From: Saccharomyces mikatae IFO 1815
Taxonomy: Eukaryota; Ascomycota; Saccharomycetes; Saccharomycetales; Saccharomycetaceae
Direction: 5' to 3'
Assembly (NCBI RefSeq): GCF_947241705.1
Contig: NC_079262.1
Coordinates: 62,001 to 126,000, forward strand
DNA: 64,000 nucleotides
A program made the position numbers and the translations under genes. Of this stretch, positions 30,551 to 41,361 are shown in pieces. A model generated the notes under the pieces. That model saw nothing but the letters and a program-made list of their open reading frames with translations, was not told the origin of the DNA and ran no database searches. Numbering within the stretch: position 1 is the first letter of the stretch; every line of letters begins with the position of its first letter.

Positions 30551-31924
30551 ATGACTAGTGCTTTCAAGTACTATCCTGAAACAATGGGTAGTTCTAATGG
30601 GTACCCAATAAACTTGCCTTTCCCAAAAGGTTCGGCTGTTTCGGTAGCTAACGCCGCTAGACAACCACCAAAATATCTAGGTCATGTTCCCTCCCAATCG
30701 GTTCACACTCAGTTACCATCCATGGCTTCTTTAGGTTATTTCAACCACTCTAGCTCTACTTACTTCCCTCCTCCTGCACAGCTTCCACATCAGCAGCAAC
30801 CACCTATCCTCCCCCCTCCGGGCTTAATGTACACTAGTAATAATAACAACAATATTATTCCTTCTTCGGTCCAAATGATCACTGATGGACAAAAACAACA
30901 ACAACAACAACAATCTAACCAAGTGAATGGGGGCGTTAGTGAGAACTTGGATTACGATATACCTATGATGTCAAAATTTATCATGGAAAACGCCTTTGTT
31001 GCCTTCAACGCTAACTATAGCACGGATGATCAGACCACGGATTTATTTTTCAAAGGAATTTCTTCTGTATTAAACGCAACGAGGTTACCTTCTGCTACTA
31101 TTTTTTTGGCCATTGATTATCTTTTCAAATATATCAATAGATTGACCAATGGGATACATTCAATTGGTGGAAATTCAATTAATATTATTTATCAAAATAC
31201 TATGATTGCGTTCATATTGGCAAACAAGTTCAACGATGACAAAACTTTTACCAATAGCTCATGGTCACAGGCAACGGGAATATTGATTAATATTATCAAT
31301 GATTTTGAGAAACAATGGTTGAGAATATTCAATTGGGAATTATATGATAGTGATTTTCTTTATTACGAGTTTGTTAAGAATTTTGAGATCTTCCAGCAAA
31401 ATCAATTTAAACCTGCTACAGCGATTCCAACTTTATTGTCGCCTATTATCAACGTTAGTAATGCAGGAACCTCAAATTTCAACTTAAAACCCACTTCCAC
31501 AAACAATCCTTTGTCTCCGGTTTCCAATTATGAGACACCCATGCTGATGCCGAATAACATGTTTTCATCGCCCTCACATCAAAGTAATTCAAGGTCAGAT
31601 TTTTCTAGTATGAATAGTTACTATAACTATTACAACTATAATCAGCCAAGAGTTAATCATTATCAACAATATCCCAACATATATTCTTCACCAATTTCAG
31701 AAACTCAGTTTGATTACGACTTTTATAATTTCGGTAATCAACAGCAACAGCAACAGCAACCGCAACAGCAACAACAACCCTCATTTTTACCTGCTGCTCC
31801 ACAATTACCTCCTCCTCACGTTCACCAATCTTATGGCCATCATCTTGGTTGGAAGTCAATGGATGACTCCGTGAATCATTCTAGGTTCGAACGAAACTAC
31901 TTTCCGTATTCGGCAGTATATTAA
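30551..31924 (+). CDS. CLG1: Cyclin-like protein Clg1 (Pho85 partner)
   Basis: 457 residues. Clg1 is a Pho85-interacting cyclin-like protein linked to autophagy and lifespan control. A disordered Pro-rich N-terminus with a short poly-Gln (about residue 115) precedes a cyclin-box-like helical region at about 135-265 (AFVAFNANYSTDDQTTDLF, LFKYINRLT, FILANKFNDDKTFTN, EKQWLRIFNWELY). A long Asn/Tyr/Pro/Gln-rich tail follows. A second poly-Gln tract at about 397-410 is broken by a Pro. Such tracts usually vary in length between strains. Start MTSAFKYYPETMG is the first ATG after a pyrimidine-rich leader. Confidence 0.92.
   Translation: MTSAFKYYPETMGSSNGYPINLPFPKGSAVSVANAARQPPKYLGHVPSQSVHTQLPSMASLGYFNHSSSTYFPPPAQLPHQQQPPILPPPGLMYTSNNNNNIIPSSVQMITDGQKQQQQQQSNQVNGGVSENLDYDIPMMSKFIMENAFVAFNANYSTDDQTTDLFFKGISSVLNATRLPSATIFLAIDYLFKYINRLTNGIHSIGGNSINIIYQNTMIAFILANKFNDDKTFTNSSWSQATGILINIINDFEKQWLRIFNWELYDSDFLYYEFVKNFEIFQQNQFKPATAIPTLLSPIINVSNAGTSNFNLKPTSTNNPLSPVSNYETPMLMPNNMFSSPSHQSNSRSDFSSMNSYYNYYNYNQPRVNHYQQYPNIYSSPISETQFDYDFYNFGNQQQQQQQPQQQQQPSFLPAAPQLPPPHVHQSYGHHLGWKSMDDSVNHSRFERNYFPYSAVY
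31739..31780 (+). repeat. CAG/CAA (poly-Gln) microsatellite in CLG1
   Basis: Mixed CAA/CAG codons, with one CCG, encode a Gln run near the CLG1 C-terminus. A smaller CAA run lies at about 30893-30911 in the same gene. Confidence 0.85.
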
Positions 31925-32743
31925 TGGAATTCTCCTTTTCTCATATTTTTTTGCTCCTATACTTTATGAAGTATAACACTTTTTTTAGCCTCGAAATTTT
32001 CTTTCGAATTCATTTTTCAAAATTGTTCTCTTCTGTGATAACAATACTTCTCGAATAAGAATGTCAAAAATTGAAAAACTCTGATAAGAACCAAGAACGT
32101 GTTTTTCTTATAATACGAAAGGAAAGTTAGATAAAATTTTGAGAATGAAAATGAGAAGAAGAAAGAAAATCATTACTTTTTTACTAATACTTTCTATGGA
32201 CCTCTTAAATGAGTGATCTTATTAAAAAAATGAAAAATAAAAAAAAAAAAAAAAAATACAAAACTAAACAAATTTTATGACAGAAATAATTACTATAAAA
32301 AATGCAAACAAAAAATATTTTTGGATTTAACAACATTTTCTTTTTTGTCCTTCATCATTTTTCTCGTTTACTTTGTTATTATTTTTTTCAAGTTCTCAAC
32401 ATATACGTACACAAGTATTGATTCTATCTCTTTCCAATATTTAAGAAATACATATAAAAAATCCCTTTTTTTTTTTTAGTACTAGTAAACAGTAACTTTT
32501 TATGTGTTAAGTTCAGAAGTTGCCTATTTATGCCATTTTTTTTGATCGTGAAATTGAAAGCAATTCTGAAGAAAATAGCGGACGCAATGAAAGTTCCACT
32601 CCTAGTTCCTCAATCACTATTAATTATGTAACTCTTGATTTCGAAATTTTGGTTATAGTAGAAGCTACAGAAATTTTTATGGATCAAGAGAAATGATGGA
32701 TGATTATATGATTGCATGCAATGTACTGAGATATTATTTAAGA
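31925..32743. other. CLG1-SKI8 convergent spacer
   Basis: 819 bp between two 3' ends, long for yeast. Very AT-rich with an A run of about 19 near 32240-32257 and many T tracts. I see no ORF with coding texture, no tRNA and no LTR. Confidence 0.7.
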
Positions 32744-33937
32744 CTATTTACCCCCAGCTTCTCTGAACCACCTGATACTTCTATCTAAACATGTACAGCA
32801 TAAGCTTTCATTTAAATCAGCTCCCATGCCAGATCTCCAACCTTTCTTTAGAAATTTCACGTCAAAGACACCAGGATCAGCTAAGGAATCTCCATTTTCA
32901 TCAACAGATAAAATGTCCTCTTCGATCTCAATATCATCACAATGCATATTCAAGGTTGTGATTCTTTCTTTGGTTTTTACATCCCAAAACCTTAATTTAC
33001 CATCCCATCCGGCGCTGCATAATGTTTCACCCGAATCATTAAAAGATAGACTTGTCACCCAGCTGGAATGCGCATATTCACCAAGACTTGCTTGTGAGCT
33101 ATGTGTTGGAACGGATAAAGCGCCTATTCTTTCACCAAATTCAGTTTCATACAGAGTAATACAGCCAAAAGAATTCGAATCGTGTGCAACGGCTAATAGG
33201 GACCCTTGAGGAGAGAACCTTACTGATCTTATAGAATTTGAGTTATTGATCATAGAATATTGAGACTCAAAATTGTATAAAGGACGTAGAGTGGATAGTT
33301 CTGAAATTTGTACTGTTCCATTGTTAAAACCGGTGGCAATTAACCCTCGTTCTGAGATATCGACGGAAGTGGCAAATTGTTTTGGAGTCATTGGCGCTTC
33401 AACTGTGCCTTGAAGCTCCAATGCAGGCCTCCAATCAGGCGCTGAAGAATCTGACTCATCCGCAAATGGGTGAAACTTCCAGATGTAAGTCATGCCTTTG
33501 ACGTCAGTAGCGGTTAGCCTATGGGAAAGTAGCCTATCATTTGAGGCACACCACTTAAGAGCCCAATAAGAATGCTTTTTCATATCTGTGTTTAATAGAT
33601 CTAACTTTTCGAATAGAACATTCTTGGTCTCACCTTCTCTAGTGATACGGTAGAAGAACAAATCGCCAGAAAATGAAGTGGTGGCGACAAGACATAATTC
33701 AAAAGCGTCTTTCTCGATAGTTTGCAAGACGTCCACATGATGCAATCCAGTCTTATGAACAAAATGAGAGTAGGACTTATCCTTCGGGTTTTCATTATCT
33801 AGTAGCTTATTATCCCATAATCTTAGGTACCCGTCACCTGAACAACTTACCGTAAATGAATTGCATACTGAAACCGAGAAAATATCAGCCTCATGTGCTT
33901 TACCTGCATTTGCTGTAGCAATGAACACCTTGGACAT
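32744..33937 (-). CDS. SKI8: Ski complex WD40 subunit Ski8 (Rec103)
   Basis: 397 residues. Ski8 (two copies with Ski2 and Ski3) forms the cytoplasmic Ski complex that feeds mRNA to the exosome. It also acts with Spo11 in meiotic double-strand break formation. WD40 repeats span the whole protein. Clear repeat ends are CSGDGYLRLWD near residue 35, VQISELS in the middle and CSAGWDGKLRFWDVKTKE near 310, followed by a final repeat ending DRSIRWFREAGGK. The sequence shows no other domain. Start MSKVFIATANAGKAHEADIF is as recalled. Confidence 0.96.
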   Translation of the reverse strand: MSKVFIATANAGKAHEADIFSVSVCNSFTVSCSGDGYLRLWDNKLLDNENPKDKSYSHFVHKTGLHHVDVLQTIEKDAFELCLVATTSFSGDLFFYRITREGETKNVLFEKLDLLNTDMKKHSYWALKWCASNDRLLSHRLTATDVKGMTYIWKFHPFADESDSSAPDWRPALELQGTVEAPMTPKQFATSVDISERGLIATGFNNGTVQISELSTLRPLYNFESQYSMINNSNSIRSVRFSPQGSLLAVAHDSNSFGCITLYETEFGERIGALSVPTHSSQASLGEYAHSSWVTSLSFNDSGETLCSAGWDGKLRFWDVKTKERITTLNMHCDDIEIEEDILSVDENGDSLADPGVFDVKFLKKGWRSGMGADLNESLCCTCLDRSIRWFREAGGK

Positions 33938-34138
33938 TCTAATTGTACTTGATCAAGTGTTCTGTGTCGTTTGTAGCCTTCACATTATGCTTGTTCAACG
34001 TGGTCTAGTTTTATTTCTTTTATTTTTTTTTTCCGCATAAGATTTGAATAGACTGACTAGCCAAAACAAAAACAAAAACAAACAATAGAATCATAAAAGG
34101 GTTGGTGGCCAACATTGGTAGCAACTAGTCCAGCAGGC

Positions 34139-35068
34139 ATGATGAGTGACAAGATAAGAATTCAGGTGGATAATGTTGAAATCAAGCCTAAATATGTTCT
34201 ATATGGAATTAGTACGCCAAACAAACACTTATACAAGAGGTATTCTGAATTCTGGAAACTGAAAACACAATTAGAGAAGCAAGTTGGAAGTACCATTCCG
34301 TACGATTTCCCCGAAAAACCCAGTGTGTTAGACAGAATGTGGCAAAGAAGGTATGACGATCCAGAAATGATTGACGAAAGACGTATTGGGCTAGAGAGGT
34401 TTCTCAATGAACTATATAACGACCGCTTTGATTCTCGATGGAGGGACACAAAAATCGCACAAGACTTCTTGCAGTTGTCAACGCCAAAAGTTTCTCAAGA
34501 AAAGTCAGAGCAACGTCAAAGTATTGATGACGAAGTAGAATGGGGCGAAATGATACGAGATGTCAAGCTGGATTTAGATGAGGAAAGTGATGGCACGCCC
34601 AGTGTACATGGCGCACTAAGAGCACGGACAAAGCTCCACAAGTTACGAGAGAGACTAGAACGGGATGCACAAAGGAAGTTACTCCCAAGCATGGAAGTAA
34701 CCCGACGCGCTGCTCTATTGAGATCGCTACTTAAAGAATGTGATAATATTGGTACAACAAACATCACTCAGGACCGTGGACGGCTCTTGGGGGTCGCTAC
34801 GAGTGGGACCTCTCCTACTACGGATGCTCAAGGAAGAACCAATAACGATTTGCAACAGGGACAGGTGCAAATGGTACGTGACCAAGAACAGGAGTTGATC
34901 GCATTGCACCGAATTATCCAGGCTCAACGTGGATTGGCCTTGGAGATGAACGAAGAATTGCAGACACAAAATGAGTTACTCACGGTCCTCGAAGATGACG
35001 TTGACAACACTGGTAGAAGATTACAGATAGCCAACAGGAAGGCGAGGCAATTCAACAATAGTGCTTGA
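34139..35068 (+). CDS. VAM7: Vacuolar Qc-SNARE Vam7
   Basis: 309 residues from the ATG at 34139, with a second ATG in the next codon. Vam7 is the soluble Qc-SNARE of vacuole fusion; it binds PI3P through a PX domain and has no membrane anchor. The PX domain fills about 1-115, with RRYDDPEMIDERRIGLERFLNELY in its second half. A helical linker follows. The C-terminal SNARE helix is about 249-306 with LQTQNELLTVLEDDVDNTGRR. The frame is open eight codons further up, but the codon aligned with the S. cerevisiae start is not ATG here, so translation probably begins at what is Met9 there. Confidence 0.93.
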   Translation: MMSDKIRIQVDNVEIKPKYVLYGISTPNKHLYKRYSEFWKLKTQLEKQVGSTIPYDFPEKPSVLDRMWQRRYDDPEMIDERRIGLERFLNELYNDRFDSRWRDTKIAQDFLQLSTPKVSQEKSEQRQSIDDEVEWGEMIRDVKLDLDEESDGTPSVHGALRARTKLHKLRERLERDAQRKLLPSMEVTRRAALLRSLLKECDNIGTTNITQDRGRLLGVATSGTSPTTDAQGRTNNDLQQGQVQMVRDQEQELIALHRIIQAQRGLALEMNEELQTQNELLTVLEDDVDNTGRRLQIANRKARQFNNSA

Positions 35069-35195
35069 AATAAAGGCCTTCTCCTCCGGGTCACGGATTT
35101 AAAAGCATCCTCTTGAACAAATAAAAAATTAAAATGGAGAAGTTGAAAATTTTAGCGATGAGATGTAAAGGTCAGAGTAAAGCTAATCAAGTGTG

Positions 35196-36275
35196 ATGTC
35201 ATTTACTGCTCCTTCAGATCCTGTGAATAGGCCGACGAAAGTAAAGGTATCACAGCTGTGCGAGCTGTGCCATTCAAGAAAGGCCCTCATTAGAAGACCG
35301 AAGAACTTGTCTAAACTTTGCAAACAATGTTTTTGTCTGGTGTTCGAGACGGAGATCCATAACACCATTGTGGCAAATAAGCTATTCCAAAGGGGAGAAC
35401 GGATAGCTGTGGGTGCCTCCGGTGGTAAGGACTCCACGGTGCTAGCACATATGTTAAAGCTTTTGAATGACCGCTACGATTATGGCATCGAGATTGTACT
35501 GTTGAGTATTGACGAAGGGATTGTTGGATACAGAGATGATTCCTTGGCTACAGTGAAGAGAAACCAAAAGCAGTACGGGCTGCCCTTGGAGATTTTCTCC
35601 TTTAAAGACCTCTATGATTGGACGATGGACGAGATTGTGTCTGTTGCGGGAATAAGGAACAGCTGCACGTATTGTGGTGTTTTCAGAAGACAGTCACTGG
35701 ATCGTGGTGCAGCAAAGCTGGGGATATCGCATGTTGTCACAGGTCACAATGCAGATGATATGGCTGAGACAGTGCTAATGAATATTCTACGAGGCGATGT
35801 GGCAAGATTAGAGAAATCAACTGCGATCATCACACAAAGTAGTGGGTCACCGATCAAGAGATCAAAACCTTTTAAATATTCTTATCAAAAGGAGATTGTC
35901 CTGTATGCACATTACATGAAACTGGACTACTTTTCCACAGAATGTACATATGCGCCAGAAGCCTTTAGAGGTACTGCAAGAGAATATATGAAGAACCTGG
36001 AGGCAGTAAGACCCAGTTGCATTATAGACATTATTCAAAGTGGGGAAAACTTGGTTTTAAAAGCCAAGAAATCCAACGCGAAGAAGAGAGTTGTCAAGTT
36101 TGTTGACGGCAATCGCTGTACTAAATGTGGATATCTGTCGTCGAATAACATTTGCAAGGCATGCATGTTGCTGGAAGGTCTGGAGAAAAGCAGAGCTCAA
36201 GTAGCAATTGAGAATGACACTTCGAACGATGGTGCAGCCTTAAAACTGAGGGCTCTGGAGAAACTCAGCTTCTGA
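35196..36275 (+). CDS. NCS6: tRNA 2-thiolation enzyme Ncs6 (Tuc1/Ctu1)
   Basis: 359 residues. Ncs6 with Ncs2 thiolates U34 of tRNA-Lys(UUU), Gln(UUG) and Glu(UUC), receiving sulphur from Urm1. The PP-loop ATP-binding motif SGGKDS is at 75-80. Cysteine motifs appear at the N-terminus (CELCHSRK...CKQCFC), in the middle (CTYCGVFRR, catalytic-site type) and at the C-terminus (CTKCGY...CKAC), as usual for the TtcA/Ctu1 family. The ATG at 35196 is the only one near; the codon before it is GTG. Downstream of VAM7 by about 127 bp, same strand. Confidence 0.96.
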   Translation: MSFTAPSDPVNRPTKVKVSQLCELCHSRKALIRRPKNLSKLCKQCFCLVFETEIHNTIVANKLFQRGERIAVGASGGKDSTVLAHMLKLLNDRYDYGIEIVLLSIDEGIVGYRDDSLATVKRNQKQYGLPLEIFSFKDLYDWTMDEIVSVAGIRNSCTYCGVFRRQSLDRGAAKLGISHVVTGHNADDMAETVLMNILRGDVARLEKSTAIITQSSGSPIKRSKPFKYSYQKEIVLYAHYMKLDYFSTECTYAPEAFRGTAREYMKNLEAVRPSCIIDIIQSGENLVLKAKKSNAKKRVVKFVDGNRCTKCGYLSSNNICKACMLLEGLEKSRAQVAIENDTSNDGAALKLRALEKLSF

Positions 36276-36470
36276 TCTATAGTTTACAGTATAAGAATGC
36301 AATAAAACATTGTATAATATAATATAGTACGGCGCGGCGTCCATAAGAACGCGCAACACAATAAAGACAAATATATCAATTAGTATTAAAGCGGGCCATT
36401 ACAGGGTGGGCGCTGGAAAGAAGGTAAAGCGTGGTGACAAAGAGCAAACCAAGCACATTGATTTGCAAGA

Positions 36471-37139
36471 ATGAGCAACGAAGATTACGGATACGACTAT
36501 GATTATTTGTTCAAGATAGTTTTGATTGGGGACTCCGGCGTGGGTAAATCGAATCTGTTGTCGAGATTCACAACAGATGAATTCAACATTGAATCCAAAT
36601 CTACAATTGGCGTGGAATTTGCGACAAGAACCATTGAAGTTGAAAACAAGAAGATAAAAGCGCAGATTTGGGACACTGCAGGACAAGAACGTTACAGAGC
36701 CATCACTTCTGCGTATTATCGTGGAGCTGTGGGTGCCCTAATAGTGTATGATATAAGCAAATCGAGTTCCTACGAGAATTGCAACCATTGGCTTACCGAA
36801 CTAAGGGAGAATGCCGACGACAATGTTGCTGTTGGATTGATAGGGAACAAATCAGATTTGGCTCATTTAAGAGCAGTACCTACGGATGAAGCGAAAAATT
36901 TTGCCATGGAAAACCAAATGTTATTCACTGAAACAAGTGCTTTAAATAGCGACAATGTAGATAGGGCGTTTAGAGAACTGATCATAGCTATTTTCCAAAT
37001 GGTGAGCAAACATCAGGTTGACTTGAACGGGACAGGTACCAACAACACAAGCTCTAACGGCGGTCCAAAAGGCCCGACCATTAGCTTAACACCGGCACCA
37101 AATCAGGATAAGAAGAAGAAATCTAGTAACTGCTGTTAA
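36471..37139 (+). CDS. YPT32: Rab11-type GTPase Ypt32
   Basis: 222 residues. Ypt31 and Ypt32 are redundant Rab11 homologues that drive vesicle exit from the trans-Golgi and recycling; Ypt32 recruits the Sec4 exchange factor Sec2. All Rab motifs are intact: GDSGVGKS at 20-27, the Thr of switch I in [15 protein letters not shown] at 67-73, NKSD at 126-129 and ETSA near 154. The C-terminus is CC for double geranylgeranylation. The hypervariable tail ([14 protein letters not shown]) resembles YPT32 more than YPT31, and the chromosomal place agrees. Confidence 0.97.
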   Translation: MSNEDYGYDYDYLFKIVLIGDSGVGKSNLLSRFTTDEFNIESKSTIGVEFATRTIEVENKKIKAQIWDTAGQERYRAITSAYYRGAVGALIVYDISKSSSYENCNHWLTELRENADDNVAVGLIGNKSDLAHLRAVPTDEAKNFAMENQMLFTETSALNSDNVDRAFRELIIAIFQMVSKHQVDLNGTGTNNTSSNGGPKGPTISLTPAPNQDKKKKSSNCC

Positions 37140-38591
37140 TAATTTGTGCCCTACAAAAAGGTCGCGTGGTTTCATGCATATTCTGCCTACATATAATCCG
37201 TTAATAATGCTTTTATAAACACAATCAAGTACATATACCTTTTAAGTTATCTATTGTTATCCCTCATCGCCAAAAAAAAAATGTATAAACCCATGTATGC
37301 CTCTAAAGAACACGTTCAGCATTCCTAACGATCATATTTGCGAGATCTGAAGACAAGAATATGATTTTTTTCCTTTACGATCATTGTATTCCTTCTTTGC
37401 ACGAGCTAGAAAGCACACGGGTACGTTATTTCCATAGACCTGAGTAATGTTGGACGATTTAGTAACCGCCCGGATTATTTTCCATCCATTCAATGCGCCC
37501 GCTCTACGTATTTTCACGTAGCTACTCGGATACGATTTCTATTATGGTTTATATTCGAAGTTTTTCCGAAAGTGCGGGTTTTGAAGGTTTATCCGAGGCG
37601 AGATGAGGGGAAAGCCGGAGAAGGAAGGCTGTTTACGTATGCAAGGGTGGGTACGAGAATGATTCATTTCCTGTCAGTGTTTTTTTTGTTGTTCTGTTTC
37701 TTTCTTTGTATTAGTTTACTTACCATGAATACAATTATTTCTAAATCTGCAATAAAGCGTGTTTCGGGTTACAAACTCGCTCAATACAGTAGTTGCGTTC
37801 TACTTACGGAAATTACCGTTCTCGGTTCCAAGGAAGTAAAAAAAAACGACTCTCGCTCTCTCCTTCCCCCACTTGTAAAGGGAAAAAGTATAATATATTT
37901 CATGGCTCTCGAGAGGAGTTTTGGAAGCGACCATATTGAGTATGTTCTCTGATTTGTACCCTTATGATAGCATTATCGTAATGTGATCACATCTGAGTTG
38001 ATAAGCACGAAGACATACGATGGCATTTGCTGAGTGGATTTACAAGTGACCATCATCTCTACCGTATGGCCCAATAAGCTGTGGCGATGTGATGCAGTGC
38101 CCTACTGCCCCCTGCGGTGCTAACGTCAACCAACTCTCCCCTTTCCCCATTGACTTTAACGTATAACGAGAGTTAAAGATTGATAGGCTCATACGAAGAA
38201 GAAAAAAAGCCGGGATAAGAAACCCCGCCTCCACCTTTTGGGCTCATCCGAAAATTTATCCGAAGCAGACATCCGCGGAGCACCCGCAAAACTGAAGTTC
38301 TAACTCTAACTTATATGCCGCTGAGAAAAATCCCGTACGAGACCACGGCAAATGATCCGTTTGAGTAAGTTTTTCCGATAATCACTCCAGACCAAAGGCG
38401 CCTCTGGTATATAAGCAATTGAGAAACCTGTTTCTAGTGAGATGTACCTTAGGTTATGCGTATCGAATTGTGTGCTCACTTGTATTTGTATCTTTGTCAT
38501 TACGTAGCTTAACTTGTACAGTGGGTTAAAATTTTTTTGAATTTTCATAGTGATATAATAAAACACACTTGAAAGAAAGAAAAGAAGAAAA
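37140..38591. other. Long YPT32-MIG2 intergenic region
   Basis: 1452 bp, unusually long for this chromosome. The right part is the MIG2 promoter with several Rgt1-type CGGANNA motifs. An open frame of 126 codons at 37572-37952 lacks an early ATG and looks like chance. I see no tRNA, LTR or snoRNA signature. A cryptic non-coding RNA cannot be excluded. Confidence 0.65.
38244..38377 (-). promoter_or_regulatory. Cluster of Rgt1-type sites (CGGANNA) in MIG2 promoter
   Basis: Four minus-strand matches to CGGANNA: CGGATGA (38244-38250), CGGATAA (38256-38262), CGGATCA (38353-38359) and CGGAAAA (38371-38377). They lie 215-350 bp upstream of the MIG2 start. Two more are about 1 kb upstream (37562-37568 and 37589-37595). 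MIG2 is a known Rgt1-repressed, glucose-induced gene, so the cluster fits. Confidence 0.6.
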
Positions 38592-39740
38592 ATGCCTAAA
38601 AAGCAAACCACCTTTCCAGTAGATAACGAAAACAGACCTTTTAGATGTGATACCTGTCATCGTGGTTTCCATCGTTTGGAACATAAAAAGAGACACTTGA
38701 GAACACACACCGGTGAAAAACCTCACCATTGCGCATTTCCTGGCTGCGGGAAAAGCTTTAGTAGAAGCGACGAACTGAAAAGGCATATGAGAACGCATAC
38801 AGGGCAATCTCAAAGGAGATTGAAGAAATCCAGTGTACAGAAACAGGAATTCTTGACAGTAAGCGGTATACCTACAATTGCATCAGGTGTGATGATCCAT
38901 CAACCAATACCGCAAGTTTTACCAGCAAATATGGCCATCAACGTGCAAACGGTTGGTGGCAGTAATATTATACATGCCCCTAATGCTGTGCACCCTATGA
39001 TGATACCCATTATGGCGCAACCGGCTCCTATGCATGCCTCTGCAGCATCTTTCCAGACTGCAACCTCTCCAATGCCCATATCTACATCATACACGCCTGT
39101 TCCATCGCAATCTTTCACTTCCTTTCAGAGCTCCATTGGCTCCATACAGTCAAATAGCGACGTTTCATCCGTTTTCTCGAACATGAATGTTCGTATAAAC
39201 ACTCCTCGCTCGGTACCAAATTCTCCGAATGACGGGTACTTGCATCAGCAACATGTCCCACAGCAGTATCATCATCAGTCTACTAGCCCTTCTGTTGCTA
39301 AGCAACAGAAAACTTTCGCAAGTTCTCTTGCATCAGCATTATCTACATTACAGAGAAGAACACCTGTGAGTGCCACCTCGATCACAATGGAATCACCATC
39401 TTCACCAAGTGATTCCTGCCATACTTCAGCATCTAGCAGCGCTATCTCTTTACCTTTTAGCAGTGCTCCTTCTCACCTCGCCATGGCCAAAGAACTTGGG
39501 TCTGTCTACCTGGATTCTAATAGGTATACCACCAAATCCAGAAGGGAAAGAGCTAAATTTGAAATTCCTCAAGAGAAAGAAGAAGACACAAACAACAGCA
39601 GCAGCAGCGGCAATGAAGAGGAGGAGAGCGAATCGCTAGGTCATGAAGTTAGTAAAAGCAGAAAAAAACTGTCAGGAGTAAAACTACCTCCTGTACGTAA
39701 CTTATTGAAACAAATCGATGTCTTCAATGGTCCGAAATGA
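38592..39740 (+). CDS. MIG2: Glucose repressor Mig2 (C2H2 zinc finger)
   Basis: 382 residues. Mig2 acts with Mig1 in repressing genes when glucose is high; unlike Mig1 it is not regulated by Snf1 in the nucleus. Two adjacent C2H2 fingers sit at the N-terminus: Cys19, Cys22, His35, His39, and Cys47, Cys52, His65, His69, joined by the linker THTGEKPHH. The rest is disordered and rich in Ser, Pro and Met, with SSPSDS and Ser-rich runs and an acidic [16 protein letters not shown] stretch near 330-345. The final helix [14 protein letters not shown] resembles the effector segment of the Mig family. Confidence 0.95.
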   Translation: MPKKQTTFPVDNENRPFRCDTCHRGFHRLEHKKRHLRTHTGEKPHHCAFPGCGKSFSRSDELKRHMRTHTGQSQRRLKKSSVQKQEFLTVSGIPTIASGVMIHQPIPQVLPANMAINVQTVGGSNIIHAPNAVHPMMIPIMAQPAPMHASAASFQTATSPMPISTSYTPVPSQSFTSFQSSIGSIQSNSDVSSVFSNMNVRINTPRSVPNSPNDGYLHQQHVPQQYHHQSTSPSVAKQQKTFASSLASALSTLQRRTPVSATSITMESPSSPSDSCHTSASSSAISLPFSSAPSHLAMAKELGSVYLDSNRYTTKSRRERAKFEIPQEKEEDTNNSSSSGNEEEESESLGHEVSKSRKKLSGVKLPPVRNLLKQIDVFNGPK

Positions 39741-40113
39741 GCCTAACCTTCAAAAGTCCTCTTTATCACCAGTTTCTCCTCTAACGAACTTTCATGAAAC
39801 AAAATTAGCATCTAACGCGCACTTACATAGATAGATTAAATAGAAAACATGCATCACACGAATCTATATCGTCATCAAGAGTCATTTAGACTAACATTTT
39901 CCAGTAACACATTTATCTGTAGAGAACTACGGCCGCTATACGCCTTTTGTCTTGCTGCTCCCTTGGACCGAGTTACGATTTACCTTGCGTTTTCGGATCG
40001 TCAGAATCTTTTGGGGGAATAAATAGATAAAAACACATGTTTTATGGGAGAAAGGGAGAGTTGATGAGACACTTGTGCTTTTTCAATAGTAATAAGAGCA
40101 GCCAGTAGCTTCT

Positions 40114-41361
40114 ATGGGTACCACAACAAGTTATCCCACTCATCAAAACCAAACGATCGGAAAGAGTCGCACAATTATAATGAATGGGGCTACTGAAAAA
40201 GCAGGTAATAGTCAAGGCAGTGAGCCGCAAGAGATGGATGCGGTAAGCAAGAAAGTTACTGAGCTAAGCTTGAATGGCTCTTCATGTTCGAAAGACGTGG
40301 AAAAGCTACCAGGGGAAGGGTCTATGACAAAGAAGAAATCCACGTTGCTATTGCGTGAAGAGGACGAACCCGCTATGCCAGAGCTATCTGTAGTGGAAAC
40401 AGCGATGGACACTGAATCGGAGTCTTCCTCTACTAGCGATAATGAAAGCGGAGATATCGTTGCCCAAACGACAGGATCCAGACAAGATACTAGTGCTGGT
40501 GTTGACCCATCGACCCCTTACTCGCCGGCGCGGAAAGGTCGGCAGCAAATGGATAGCAAAGAACGGTTGGAAGGCTCCACTGAAATCAAGAGCTCATTAA
40601 TGGTGCCTGTGGAGATAAAGTGGCAGCAAGGTGGTTCGAAGGTTTACGTGACAGGTTCGTTTACCAAATGGAGGAAAATGATTGGTTTGATACCTGATTC
40701 TAAACACAGCGGGGCTTTTCATGTTAAACTAAGGCTGCTTCCAGGTACACACAGGTTCAGATTTGTAGTGGATAATGAGCTTAGAGTCAGCGACTTCTTG
40801 CCTACGGCTACGGATCAGATGGGAAACTTTGTTAATTACATTGAAGTCAGGGAGCCAGAAAAAAAAGCAACAGACGGAAAAAGAAAGTCTAAGAAAGAGT
40901 ATTCCATACAAGCCCCCACCAGCGATCGATCGTCCATTGCCTTGCAAATTGGTAAGGATCCAGACGACTTTGGTGACGGATATACAAGGTTTCATGAAGA
41001 TTTCTCCCCCAGACCTCCCCAGGAATACACTGCTGACATTCCTGCTGTGTTTTCTGACCCATCCGTAATGGAACGGTACTATTACACTCTGGACCGAGAG
41101 CAAAATCACAACGATACCTCATGGTTAACACCGCCCCTATTACCTCCTCAATTGGAGAATGTCATCTTGAATAAATACTATATGACACAGGACCAATTCA
41201 ACGAAAACAACTCGGGGGCTTTGCCCATTCCAAACCATGTGGTGCTGAACCATCTGATTACCAGTAGTATTAAACATAATACCCTTTGCGTAGCTTCCAT
41301 CGTTCGATACAAACAGAAATACGTGACGCAAATCCTTTATGCGCCCATAGAGTCCTCGTAA
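40114..41361 (+). CDS. SIP2: Snf1 kinase beta subunit Sip2
   Basis: 415 residues. Sip2 is one of three beta subunits of the Snf1 (AMPK) complex and keeps it in the cytoplasm or at the plasma membrane. MGTTTSYP has Gly2 and a favourable context for N-myristoylation. A disordered acidic Ser-rich region fills residues 30-150. The glycogen-binding-like domain (CBM48) follows at about 164-250 (WQQGGSKVYVTGSFTKW, HRFRFVVDNELRVSDFLPT). The C-terminal ASC domain ends in HVVLNHLITSSIKHNTLCV...QILYAPIESS and binds Snf1 and Snf4. Close to paralogue Gal83; position supports SIP2. Confidence 0.95.
   Translation: MGTTTSYPTHQNQTIGKSRTIIMNGATEKAGNSQGSEPQEMDAVSKKVTELSLNGSSCSKDVEKLPGEGSMTKKKSTLLLREEDEPAMPELSVVETAMDTESESSSTSDNESGDIVAQTTGSRQDTSAGVDPSTPYSPARKGRQQMDSKERLEGSTEIKSSLMVPVEIKWQQGGSKVYVTGSFTKWRKMIGLIPDSKHSGAFHVKLRLLPGTHRFRFVVDNELRVSDFLPTATDQMGNFVNYIEVREPEKKATDGKRKSKKEYSIQAPTSDRSSIALQIGKDPDDFGDGYTRFHEDFSPRPPQEYTADIPAVFSDPSVMERYYYTLDREQNHNDTSWLTPPLLPPQLENVILNKYYMTQDQFNENNSGALPIPNHVVLNHLITSSIKHNTLCVASIVRYKQKYVTQILYAPIESS

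Noticed and set aside
29948-35099. A shared 14-mer (CTCCGGGTCACGGA) upstream of CLG1 and NCS6
   Set aside because: By a rough count several such 14-mer coincidences are expected in 64 kb, so alone it means little.
37572-37952. Open frame of 126 codons between YPT32 and MIG2
   Set aside because: First codon is GTG, no ATG in the first third, biased hydrophobic composition from T-rich DNA and no recognisable domain. Likely chance.
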